A model generated the notes under the pieces. That model did no database searches. It saw nothing but the letters and a program-made list of their open reading frames with translations, and was not told the DNA's origin. The position numbers and the translations under genes are program-made. A DNA stretch of 64,000 nucleotides from NCBI RefSeq assembly GCF_002749615.1, contig NZ_CP024201.1:2852001-2916000 (forward strand), written 5' to 3'. Shown in pieces: positions 54,252 through 62,315 of this stretch (positions are counted from its first letter, which is position 1; every line of letters begins with the position of its first letter). This DNA is from Caulobacter mirabilis (GTDB lineage: Bacteria; Pseudomonadota; Alphaproteobacteria; Caulobacterales; Caulobacteraceae).

Positions 54252-55926
54252 TGACCGCCGCCAGGACTTCCTCGAGCGTCGTCTCGCCCAGCTCGGCCTT
54301 GGCCCGACCATCGTCCATCATGGACATGAAACCGGCCTCGCGGACGTGGGCGGCCAGCACCGCCGGCGGCTGCCGATCGGCGATCGATCGCAGCATGGTC
54401 TCATCGGTAAGGAAGGCCTCGGCGATCGCCGTGCGCCCCTTGAAACCCGAACCAGAACATCGCGGGCAGCCCTGGGGGACGAAGATACGCGAGGGAACCG
54501 CCAGGCCCATCGACTGGGCCAGCAGCCGGTGCTCCTCGTCCGGCGCCCGCGCCGAGGCGCAGGCCTCGCAAAGACGGCGAACGAGACGCTGGGCGGCGGC
54601 GCCGCGCAGGCCCGCGGCCAGCTGATAGGGCTCGATGCCCATATCCAGCAGGCGCGGCACCACCGCAAAAGCGTCGTTGGCATGCACCGAGGCCAGAACG
54701 AAGTGGCCGGTCAGTGCAGCCTGGATGGCGACCGCCGCGGTCTCGGGATCGCGGATTTCGCCGACCAGGATGACGTCGGGATCCTGACGAAGGAACGATC
54801 GCAAGGCGGCGGCGAAGGTGAGGCCGACCCCCGGAGCGACCTGCGTCTGGGCCACGTGGTCGAAGTGATACTCGACCGGATCCTCGACGCTCAGCACCTT
54901 GCGCGTGCCGCCCGCGAAGGTCTGCAGCAGGGCGTAGAGCGTCGTGGTCTTACCGCTGCCGGTGGGACCGGTGACCAGGAACAGACCATGCGGCGACCGC
55001 GCGACCTTGCGCAGGGTCCCGACCACGCCGGCGCCGAGGCCCAGGGCGTCCAGATCAAGCTGCACGGCCGCTCGGTCCAGAATCCGCAGCACAGCGGACT
55101 CCCCGAAGACCGTCGGCGAGGTGGCGACCCGCACGTCGACCGGTCGCCCTTGAACCACAAAGGTGGTCCGGCCGTCCTGAGGCAGACGCCGTTCGCCGAG
55201 ATTGAGATTGGCGATGACCTTCACCCGCGAGACCGCCGACGGCGCCAGATCGGCGCTGACCGTCCTGTGCTCCACGAGCTGGCCGTCCACGCGGAGACGG
55301 ATGCGGAGGTCATGCCGTCGGGGTTCGAAGTGGATATCGGAGGCCCCGGCCTCGATCGCGGCCTCGAACACCGAAGCGACCAAGCGGGCGCCCGCCCCCT
55401 CGCCGCCGCTGTCGGCGACCAGATCGATCTCGCGCTCGAGGCGTCGCTCGTCGGTCACCGGCGCGACCGAACCGCCGCCACGCTCGAACACCTCGGCGAA
55501 GACACGCCCGAAATCCGCCGGCCTGGCGACGCGCAGACTCACCCGCCCGCCCAGGGCGAAGGTCAGACCGGAGAGCGCTTCCTCGTCCAGCGGGTCACAG
55601 ACCGCGCAGACCAGGGTCCGCCCCTGCCGGCGCAGCGGCAGGAGCCGCCGCCGCTTGAGAAAGTCCGGAGTGACGCTGAGTTCCTCGGGGGCGATGGTCG
55701 CCCGATCGCGGCCCGGGTCCCATACCTCGCACCGCGCCGCCTCGGCATAGGCCGACACCAGGTCGTCGTCGCTCAACGCGCCCAGTTGGTTGAGAACCTG
55801 CTCCACGGGCTGGCCGGTGCGCGCGGCCACCACCTCGGCTCGGGCGATCGCCGCTTCGTCGACCAGGCCGCCGGCGCGCAATCCTTCGAGCAGGGCTTCC
55901 CGCTTCTGACGCACTAGAGCATCCAT
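54244..55926 (-). CDS. gspE: Type II secretion system ATPase GspE
   Basis: 560-aa hexameric ATPase that powers pseudopilus assembly. An N-terminal GspE_N-like domain (about 35-150) precedes the ATPase with Walker A GPTGSGKT at 320-327, the Asp box VEDPVEYHFD, Walker B ILVGEIRDPETA and the His box TGHFVLASVHAND. The four-Cys zinc motif (CEAC ... CPRC) is present. I start at the ATG at 55926, which overlaps the prepilin peptidase stop by 13 bases. Confidence 0.95.
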   Translation of the reverse strand: MDALVRQKREALLEGLRAGGLVDEAAIARAEVVAARTGQPVEQVLNQLGALSDDDLVSAYAEAARCEVWDPGRDRATIAPEELSVTPDFLKRRRLLPLRRQGRTLVCAVCDPLDEEALSGLTFALGGRVSLRVARPADFGRVFAEVFERGGGSVAPVTDERRLEREIDLVADSGGEGAGARLVASVFEAAIEAGASDIHFEPRRHDLRIRLRVDGQLVEHRTVSADLAPSAVSRVKVIANLNLGERRLPQDGRTTFVVQGRPVDVRVATSPTVFGESAVLRILDRAAVQLDLDALGLGAGVVGTLRKVARSPHGLFLVTGPTGSGKTTTLYALLQTFAGGTRKVLSVEDPVEYHFDHVAQTQVAPGVGLTFAAALRSFLRQDPDVILVGEIRDPETAAVAIQAALTGHFVLASVHANDAFAVVPRLLDMGIEPYQLAAGLRGAAAQRLVRRLCEACASARAPDEEHRLLAQSMGLAVPSRIFVPQGCPRCSGSGFKGRTAIAEAFLTDETMLRSIADRQPPAVLAAHVREAGFMSMMDDGRAKAELGETTLEEVLAAVNV

Positions 55927-56402
55927 CCAACGCCCTCCATGCTCCGGAGGGGGCTCCACCCCATTTCGCCCGCTACGCCCAGTCCCAGGGCCGCCACGGC
56001 GATCGCCGGCCCGAAGGGGATGCGACCGTCGGCCGGCCGGACCACCAGGGCGATCGCCAGGCCGAGCGCCGACGCGAGCGCCACGGCCCATGGCGTCGCC
56101 AAACCGAGCCACAGCGCCAACGCCGCGAACAGCTTCACGTCACCCTGCCCCAGGCCCGGCCGTCCCCGGTTCGCCATGAAGCCGCGGCGCACGCCCTCCA
56201 GGACCAGGAAGGTCACGACACCCGCGGCGAGGCCGGTCGCGAGCCTCGACCAGCCGTCCAAGGCCGCAAGCGCAACAGCAAGAAGCGCGACGGCCAACGT
56301 CAACGGATCCGGCAGACGGCGCGAGCGGGCGTCCACGATCGACGAGGCGGTCAAAACACCGGCCAGCAACAGGATCAACGCGACCTTGAGCGCCATGGTC
56401 AT
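55914..56402 (-). CDS. Prepilin peptidase, A24 family (GspO-type, peptidase domain only)
   Basis: 162 residues with six hydrophobic segments. The two aspartates of the peptidase are in SIVDARSRRLPDPL (about 24) and GQGDVKLFAAL (GxGD motif, about 90). The N-terminal methyltransferase domain of classical PilD/GspO is absent, so it resembles the short CpaA-type peptidases. It would cleave the pseudopilins encoded next to it. The ATG at 56402 overlaps the gspG stop (ATGA). Confidence 0.88.
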   Translation of the reverse strand: MTMALKVALILLLAGVLTASSIVDARSRRLPDPLTLAVALLAVALAALDGWSRLATGLAAGVVTFLVLEGVRRGFMANRGRPGLGQGDVKLFAALALWLGLATPWAVALASALGLAIALVVRPADGRIPFGPAIAVAALGLGVAGEMGWSPLRSMEGVGWML

Positions 56403-56815
56403 CCAGCCGGCGCGGAAAGGTCTCGCGCGGCGCCGGAGCCGCCCTTCTTGCCGTCGGATCCGAGCGAGCGGACGGCGAAGCTCAGGCCATCGGCCGTCGG
56501 CGCATACTCCAGCGGCCGTCCCCACGGGTCCTTCAGGCTGCGGGCGTCGCGCATGTAGGGGCCCGTCCACCCCTCGGCGTCGGCGGGCTCGGCGACCAAC
56601 GCCTGCAGCCCCTCCTGCGCGGTGGGGTACCGGCTGGTGTCGCTCCGGAACATCTCGACCTGCGAGGCGATCATCTCGACCTGGAGCTGCGCGGACTTGG
56701 CCCGCGCCCGCCCAAGCTGACCGATCAGGGTCGGCGTCAGCACAGCGGCGATCAGGCCGATGATGCCGATCACCACGAGCATCTCGGTCAGGGTGTATCC
56801 GTCTTCGCGGTTCAC
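56399..56815 (-). CDS. gspG: Major pseudopilin GspG
   Basis: 138 residues from a GTG that overlaps the previous stop (GTGA at 56812-56815). Prepilin leader and cleavage site are EDG/YTLTEMLVVIGIIG with Glu at +5. The body has the GspG-specific YPTAQEGLQALV and the C-terminal DPWGRPLEYAPTADGLSFAVRSLGSDG, including the calcium-site region. This is the main subunit of the pseudopilus that pushes substrates through the secretin. Confidence 0.95.
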   Translation of the reverse strand: MNREDGYTLTEMLVVIGIIGLIAAVLTPTLIGQLGRARAKSAQLQVEMIASQVEMFRSDTSRYPTAQEGLQALVAEPADAEGWTGPYMRDARSLKDPWGRPLEYAPTADGLSFAVRSLGSDGKKGGSGAARDLSAPAG

Positions 56816-57528
56816 CGTCGGTCTCCGTCCATGAAAAGGTCCGAACATGGCTCTCCCATCCAGCCGCCGCGATACAGGCTCCGCTCGACCACCGCGGCGG
56901 GATTCTGCGGGTCGCCCGTGAATCTTACGATGCGTTCCTCCACCCAGCCACGACGCTCCGACGCCCGCAACCGCCATACCTGCGCCGCACGCAGGTCCAG
57001 GCGGCCGCCTTCAGGCGCCTGGGCCGCGACCAGGCGCAGCTCCGCGCCGGCTCCGTAGGACGAGATCATCGAAGCGGCGCAGTTCCGCCAGGCCGGCGCG
57101 GGATCCAGCCCGCGCAGATCCGCGGCGTCGCCGTGAGCGGCGGCCCAGGCCGCCAGCCGACCGCGCAAGATCTCCGGCTGCGTCGCGCCGAACGCCTCCA
57201 GAACGCCGCGTTGGCGCGTGGCTTCGGCGACCGGCAGCTTGGCGGCCTCGGCCTCGGCCAGGACCTCGATCTCTCCCTGAGCCGACGGGACAGTCCAGCG
57301 ATACCGGTCGCGCGCGACGCTCCGGGTGATGGTCTGAGCGGCGAGGGTCTGGGCGCCGTCGAGCGCGAACTCGGCTCGACTCCGGTCGAAGGCCTGGCGC
57401 GAGAAGCGGAGCTCCTGCAACGCCGCGGCCAGCACCGCGACCACGACCAGCGAAAGCGCCAGCGCGATCATCGCCGCCGCGGCCGTGGCGTAGCCGCCCT
57501 CCGGGTCATCGTCCGCCGAGCAGGCCAC
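56812..57528 (-). CDS. GspK-like minor pseudopilin
   Basis: 238 residues from a GTG at 57528. The leader DDPEGG/YATAAAAMIALALS has a Gly cleavage site but no Glu at +5, which is typical for GspK, the pseudopilus tip subunit. A large mainly helical periplasmic domain follows (AEFALDGAQTLAAQ... DPAPAWRNC). Position between gspD and gspG and the missing Glu support GspK, though overall similarity is weak. It overlaps the gspD end by 23 bases. Confidence 0.65.
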   Translation of the reverse strand: MACSADDDPEGGYATAAAAMIALALSLVVVAVLAAALQELRFSRQAFDRSRAEFALDGAQTLAAQTITRSVARDRYRWTVPSAQGEIEVLAEAEAAKLPVAEATRQRGVLEAFGATQPEILRGRLAAWAAAHGDAADLRGLDPAPAWRNCAASMISSYGAGAELRLVAAQAPEGGRLDLRAAQVWRLRASERRGWVEERIVRFTGDPQNPAAVVERSLYRGGWMGEPCSDLFMDGDRR

Positions 57529-59386
57529 GAACCCCGATCTCGCGCATGTCCGCCTGCAGGTCGTCCATGACCCTCTTGGTCTGATCGCCGCTCCGCATGA
57601 TCCGGGCGCTGATCAGCACGATCAGTTCCGTGCGACGATGGTCCCGTGTCTGGGACTTGAACAGCGTGCCGACGACGGGGACATCCTTGAGGATCGGCAG
57701 GCCGGTGTCCCCGACGCTGCGGTTCGAACTGATGAGGCCGCCGAGAGCGACAACGCCGCCGTCCTTCAACATCAAGGTGCTCTCGAACTTGCGCTGCTGG
57801 ATCGTGGGCGAGTCGATGCCCGACGTGGTGGTCTTGGCGACCGAGCTCGCTTCCTGGACCACGGTCAACATGACGCTGTCTTCGCCGCTCACCCGCGGCG
57901 TCACGTTGAGGATGACGCCCGTGTCGCGGTACTCGACATTCACGACCCGAGGAGCGTCGGGCGTGGTGTTGCTCTGAGCCGTCTGCACGACGATCGGCAC
58001 CTGATCCCCGATCTGCAGAGAGGCGGTCCGGTTGTTCAGCGCGACGATCTTGGGATTGGAGACCACCTCGACGTCCGTCTTGGACCCGAGGGCGTCGATC
58101 GCCGCCTTGATGTCGCTGTCGATGAAGGTCACGGCGAAGCCCGGGAAAGTCGCGCCGACGCCGCCGTCCTTCGCGCTGGACGACGTCACCTTCAGCTTGC
58201 CGTCCGCGCCGAGCACCGACCAGTTCACGCCGAGACGGAAGTCGTTGTTGAGCGACACCTCGAGGATCGAGGCTTCGATCAGCACCTGCGGCGGGGGAAG
58301 GTCGATCTCCTCCAGGATGCGCTGGATCTGGACACGCTGCGCCGGCGAGGCCGAGATCAGCAGCGTGTTGGATTCCTTGTCGACGCCAAGCCGCACGGCG
58401 TCCTCGTCGCCGCCGCCCGTCGTGATGGGGGCCGGCGCCGGAGCCGGGGTCGTCGTTTCGGCGCTGCCGCTCGTCGAGGATGCGGCGACACTCGAGAACG
58501 CCGCCCCGCCGGCGCCCGGAAGCGCGCTCGCCAGCGTCCTCCCCAGGGATTCCGCCGACACGTTTCGCGGCCGATAGACCCAAAGCGCGCTGCTCTCGCT
58601 GCCGCCCGACCGGTCGAGGCGCTGCACCCAGCCGGCGATGTCGTCCAGCGCAGCCGGCGTGCGGGCGAAGGCGATCAGGCCGTTCAGCCGGCGCAGCGGC
58701 ACCACGGTCGCCCCGCTGACGCCGGACGCCTGCAGGACCTGGTTCAACTCCCGCGCAATCGCCGGCGCTGAGGCCTGCGACAGCTCGAACCAGCGCATCC
58801 GAGCGCCTTCCATGCCGCTCTTGTCGAAGGTCTTGATGGTTTCGAGAGCAGCTTCGATCTCGCGCCGGGTGCCCCCGATGAGCAGCGTGCCGGTCTTGTC
58901 GTCGACATGCACGACCACATCCTTGGGCCCGACGGACTCCAGGAGCTTGGCCACTTCCGACGGGATCGCATGCGCCACCGGCGCGGAAACGACCTCGTAG
59001 CCGCCGCCGCCGATATCGCCCGCTGAACGGACGCCGCCAGCCCCCTTGGCCGCCGACCGGCTGGTCAGCAGCACGCTTTCGCCCTGGCGGATCAGGACCA
59101 CGCCGTTGTTGGCCAGCGCCGCCTCGAAGGCTTCGAGCAGCTGCGCCCGGGTCAACCGGCGGTCGATGCGGAAGGACATCTTGCCCGTGACCGACGGGTC
59201 GATGGCGTAGCTCACGCCGAGAGCGCCCCCGAGGATCTCCTCGGCGACCAGGGCGATATCCGCATCCCGGAAGGCGAACGTGTAGCTTTCCGCCCGCGCG
59301 GCCGGCGCCGCGGCGGCGGCGTATGGCGCGCCGGCGGCCAGGACGGCAAGGACCGCGGCCGCCGTCATGCTCCGGAAGGTTCGCAT
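57506..59386 (-). CDS. gspD: Type II secretion system secretin GspD
   Basis: 626-aa outer-membrane secretin. A signal peptide (about 1-36) is followed by an N0 domain starting YTFAFRDADIALVAEEIL, N1-N3 modules (for example DDKTGTLLIGG and RLNGLIAFARTPAALDDIAGW) and a Ser/Thr/Pro-rich linker near 305-330. The secretin domain has VEVVSNPKIVALNNRTA, IQQRKFESTLMLKDGGVVALGG and VPVVGTLFKS. It is smaller than many GspD because one repeat is short. No pilotin gene is seen. The ATG at 59386 begins the signal peptide; an in-frame GTG seven codons upstream is possible. Confidence 0.95.
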   Translation of the reverse strand: MRTFRSMTAAAVLAVLAAGAPYAAAAAPAARAESYTFAFRDADIALVAEEILGGALGVSYAIDPSVTGKMSFRIDRRLTRAQLLEAFEAALANNGVVLIRQGESVLLTSRSAAKGAGGVRSAGDIGGGGYEVVSAPVAHAIPSEVAKLLESVGPKDVVVHVDDKTGTLLIGGTRREIEAALETIKTFDKSGMEGARMRWFELSQASAPAIARELNQVLQASGVSGATVVPLRRLNGLIAFARTPAALDDIAGWVQRLDRSGGSESSALWVYRPRNVSAESLGRTLASALPGAGGAAFSSVAASSTSGSAETTTPAPAPAPITTGGGDEDAVRLGVDKESNTLLISASPAQRVQIQRILEEIDLPPPQVLIEASILEVSLNNDFRLGVNWSVLGADGKLKVTSSSAKDGGVGATFPGFAVTFIDSDIKAAIDALGSKTDVEVVSNPKIVALNNRTASLQIGDQVPIVVQTAQSNTTPDAPRVVNVEYRDTGVILNVTPRVSGEDSVMLTVVQEASSVAKTTTSGIDSPTIQQRKFESTLMLKDGGVVALGGLISSNRSVGDTGLPILKDVPVVGTLFKSQTRDHRRTELIVLISARIMRSGDQTKRVMDDLQADMREIGVRGLLGGR

Positions 59387-59414
59387 TACTCTAAGTCGCC
59401 CCAACACCTTGCCC

Positions 59415-59933
59415 CTACCGAATCCCGGGCGCGCTTGCGGGCTCGAGGCCCCGCTGAAGACCCGGCGGCGGCGCCCCCTGGGGCGGCGTCCCGCCGCTCC
59501 CCGCCGCGGACGTCCCGCCGAGGCTCTCTCCCAGCGCGATCGTCTGCCGCCCCAGAAGGTTCTCGACGATGACGCCGGTCGCGCTCACGCCGGACAGGGT
59601 GAAGCCGCCCAATGTCGTTCCGACCGGAATCCACTGCGCCGGCTCGCCGTTGATCGAGATCAGCGCCGCCGTCCGTCTCGGCGTGCGAGATACGCCTTCG
59701 AGCCGCAGGCTGGCCGGCGTCGCGACCACGAAGAGCGGCTTGCCGCCGCTCCCCGAATAGACGGCGGCCTGCGGAAGCGGCCGCTCGACCGGCAGGGCGG
59801 CGAGCCTGGCCTCGGCCTCGTCCAGCGGGGCCGCCACGCGGCCCTCCCCGCCGAGGACGAGCCAGCCGAGGCAGGCCAGCAACAGCCCGGCCAGGGGCGC
59901 CAGGAAGATCACGGGCGAGCGGAGATCCAGCAA
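59415..59933 (-). CDS. GspC-like inner-membrane protein
   Basis: 172 residues from a TTG at 59933. There is one transmembrane helix (about 7-27) and an HR-like beta domain (about 55-135) with KPLFVVATPASLRLEGVSRT and AALISINGEPAQWIPVGTTL, which resembles the GspC homology region that contacts GspD N0. No PDZ domain is present and the tail is Gly/Pro-rich. It lies between the GspM-like gene and gspD, the usual context for GspC. Confidence 0.75.
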   Translation of the reverse strand: MLDLRSPVIFLAPLAGLLLACLGWLVLGGEGRVAAPLDEAEARLAALPVERPLPQAAVYSGSGGKPLFVVATPASLRLEGVSRTPRRTAALISINGEPAQWIPVGTTLGGFTLSGVSATGVIVENLLGRQTIALGESLGGTSAAGSGGTPPQGAPPPGLQRGLEPASAPGIR

Positions 59934-60427
59934 AACGCCCTCCCCTTGATCTTGACCGTGGTCTTGTCGCCGGCCGGTTTGATTTCGAATTGGTCGATGA
60001 AGACCTCTGGCCCGCCCGCGCCGAGCGATCCGAGCATCCGTCGCACCCCGTCGTACGGTCCCTCGGCGGCGTAGCTGACGTCAATGGCGGTCAGCCGAGG
60101 ATAACCGCCGCCGGAGCCCGCCGTCACAGCCAGCTGCCGCGCCGTCAGTCCGGCCGCGGTCGATTGCTGCGCCAGTCTCGCGCGCAAGGCGCCCGCCGCG
60201 GCCAATGCGGACGTCCTGCACAGCGTGGTCGCGCCATACGCCGAAGGCTTCTGAGGACCGGCGCGCTCAATCTCGGACAGCGTCCGGTTCACGGCCGCCA
60301 TTCGCTGCCGGTAGTCCGACGGTCGAGCGGCCGCGCCCAGACCCCAGCTCAACGCCGACACGACCAGGACGGCCAGCAGCACCGCCACGCCCAGGGTCAG
60401 GGTCGAGGGCATCTGGAGCCGTTTCAC
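59909..60427 (-). CDS. GspM-like inner-membrane protein
   Basis: 172 residues from a GTG overlapping the upstream stop (GTGA at 60424-60427). One N-terminal membrane helix (about 8-29) is followed by a short coiled segment and a ferredoxin-like fold (YPRLTAIDVSYAAEGPYDGVRRML). Small proteins of this layout next to GspL are GspM, which with GspL anchors the ATPase to the platform. Sequence similarity alone is weak. Confidence 0.68.
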   Translation of the reverse strand: MKRLQMPSTLTLGVAVLLAVLVVSALSWGLGAAARPSDYRQRMAAVNRTLSEIERAGPQKPSAYGATTLCRTSALAAAGALRARLAQQSTAAGLTARQLAVTAGSGGGYPRLTAIDVSYAAEGPYDGVRRMLGSLGAGGPEVFIDQFEIKPAGDKTTVKIKGRAFCWISARP

Positions 60428-61257
60428 GGCTGGATCTCCGCAGGCGGCGGCGACGCCGTCACGCCCCACAGCCAGACGCCGCGCCGAACCTGGGCGTCGG
60501 AGCGCTGGACCGTCCGATCGGCGGCGGCGAAGGGGGTCTGGTCGCCGCGAACCTCGACGGCCAGGAGGGCGCCTTCGCGGTAGACAGCCTCCAGCGAGAC
60601 CTCCGGGGCCAGCGCGCCGGCGGCCCAATCGAGGTCGGAAAGCACCGCGGAAGCCCGCAGCGGCTCCAGATCAGCGGCCTCAAGCGCCTGGACCTGGGCG
60701 GCGAGCGCCTCGCGGCGGCGCACCTCGACCAGGCGGCGCTGTGTCGTCTGCTCGAGCTGCTCGAGCCGCAGCGTCGCCTCGGATCGCGTCGACAGCACAG
60801 AGGCGGTGCTGATGACCAGCAGAAAGACGAGAATGGTGGTTCCGCCGGCCACGGCGCCCAGGAGCTTCAGCTGCTCGCGCTGCCTCTCGGCCGAGAGGAA
60901 CCGGACCGGAATCGGCCGGCCATCGAGGTAGGCGGTGGCCGAAGCCCCGCCCTCGACATCGGCGCGGCGCGCATAGATCGCCGCGTAGCGTCCGGGCGTC
61001 CCGGGCCGCCAGGGCTCCAGCCGCTTCAGGAGGAAGGTCATGACGTCGAGCGGCAGCGGCGCGTTCAGTCGCGCCTCCAAGCCGGCCGCCCGCGCCTGAT
61101 CCCATGGCGCGGCGGGGCGCGTCGTGATCGCTCGGACGAACAGGGACGGACCTTCCTGAACGTCCGCGCCGTCATCCGGGGTGACGCCTATTGCGCCGTC
61201 GTCCGGCAGGTCTTCGAAACCATGTCGAACGCGCAGGTTTTCGGATGCTCGATCCAA
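60424..61257 (-). CDS. GspL/PilN-like inner-membrane protein
   Basis: Up to 277 residues. A membrane helix (about 132-152, AVAGGTTILVFLLVISTASVL) is followed by a coiled coil (about 153-195) and a ferredoxin-like periplasmic domain, as in GspL. The cytoplasmic part is much shorter than the actin-like domain of classical GspL. The start is uncertain: the ATG at 61257 overlaps the previous gene by 70 bases, and the next ATG (61041) gives 206 residues. Confidence 0.62.
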   Translation of the reverse strand: MDRASENLRVRHGFEDLPDDGAIGVTPDDGADVQEGPSLFVRAITTRPAAPWDQARAAGLEARLNAPLPLDVMTFLLKRLEPWRPGTPGRYAAIYARRADVEGGASATAYLDGRPIPVRFLSAERQREQLKLLGAVAGGTTILVFLLVISTASVLSTRSEATLRLEQLEQTTQRRLVEVRRREALAAQVQALEAADLEPLRASAVLSDLDWAAGALAPEVSLEAVYREGALLAVEVRGDQTPFAAADRTVQRSDAQVRRGVWLWGVTASPPPAEIQP

Positions 61258-61748
61258 GAGTGCGCCGCCAGTAATGCTACTTCCCCCTCGGCCGTGGGTG
61301 CGACCAAGGCCACGCCGCGCAAGGACACATCCTGCGTCTCAAGCGGCCATCGGTCGTAGCGACCATTGCGCGTGTCGTACAGAAGATTCGCGCCAGGGCC
61401 GGCCGGCAACGCGTAGCGGCGGGTCGCTGTCTGGTTGCGGACCAGCAGCGTCGTTCCTCCCGCCTCGTCCCTCACTTCCAGGCTGCAAACCCCGCCGCAG
61501 TCGAACGTGAAGCCCTTGGGATCCCCCCGCAACGTCCGGTCGTTCCCGGGGCGCCGGGCCAGCAGGGCCGCCACCGCGGCTTCGGCCTGCCGGAGGTCGC
61601 GGGTCTCGCGCACCGCGCCCACGGTCGGCGCCTGCATCCGCCCGATCAGGCGCGCGCCCTCGACGAGCCCGCCGACCGCCAGCCCGATGATCAACAGGGC
61701 CGCCAGGGCCTCGGCCAGGGTATAGCCGTCCTCGTTCGATCGGGGCAT
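61188..61748 (-). CDS. Minor pseudopilin, GspJ/GspH-like
   Basis: 186 residues with the prepilin leader SNEDG/YTLAEALAALLIIGLAVGG, Glu at +5, and a beta-rich body containing CGGVCSLEVRD and a C-terminal Cys pair. Minor pseudopilins form the pseudopilus tip. The choice among GspH, GspI and GspJ cannot be settled from the sequence alone. Its ATG overlaps the previous stop by one base. Confidence 0.75.
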   Translation of the reverse strand: MPRSNEDGYTLAEALAALLIIGLAVGGLVEGARLIGRMQAPTVGAVRETRDLRQAEAAVAALLARRPGNDRTLRGDPKGFTFDCGGVCSLEVRDEAGGTTLLVRNQTATRRYALPAGPGANLLYDTRNGRYDRWPLETQDVSLRGVALVAPTAEGEVALLAAHSWIEHPKTCAFDMVSKTCRTTAQ

Positions 61749-62197
61749 CAGTTCGCCCCGGTTCGCGGCGGGCAGATCGCCCGGGTCTCGAACACATAGC
61801 GGCGGTCGGACGCGAGGCCCCGCGCCTCGGCCCGCCGGCGGCAGACCCGCACGCCCGGGCCCTCATTCTCCTCGGCGACGTCCAGAGTCCAGGCGAACCG
61901 CGACGCCCGCCCGCCATAGGCGCCGGGCGGCTGGGCGCCGGCGTTCAACACCCCGGTCAGCAGCGTCCGCGCCCGCGCAGCCTCCAGGCCCGCGTCGCCG
62001 AGGCCCCGGGCCGTCGACAGGGCGGCGATGGAAAGCGAGATCGTCACCGCCAGGATTCCTAGCGCGGCCAGGGCGTCGATCGCCGCGAAGCCGCCCTCCG
62101 GATCGTCCGGCGTGGTCGTTTTCGATGACGGCCCCGCCCGGCCGGCGATGAACGCGGTGCGCACTCTCGCCCTCCCAAGCAAGTCGGCGTGCAGCAT
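61748..62197 (-). CDS. Minor pseudopilin, GspI-like, with Asp at +5
   Basis: 149 residues from the ATG at 62197. A long pre-leader (about 37 residues) ends in DDPEGG/FAAIDALAALGILAV, where the fifth mature residue is Asp in place of the nearly invariant Glu. The body is short (about 105 residues) with RASRFAWTLDVAEENEG, similar to GspI/GspH beta domains. It is the first gene of the secretion run, divergent from the TolA/TonB-like gene. Confidence 0.65.
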   Translation of the reverse strand: MLHADLLGRARVRTAFIAGRAGPSSKTTTPDDPEGGFAAIDALAALGILAVTISLSIAALSTARGLGDAGLEAARARTLLTGVLNAGAQPPGAYGGRASRFAWTLDVAEENEGPGVRVCRRRAEARGLASDRRYVFETRAICPPRTGAN

Positions 62198-62315
62198 AGG
62201 CGGCGGCTCGCGGAACACAACGGCGGGCGCCGATTAGCGGTTGAAACCGGGCGCAGGTCCCCCTTAGGTGCGGGCGTTCGGCGCGGCTCGCACGCGCCCG
62301 GGGGTAGCGCAGCGT

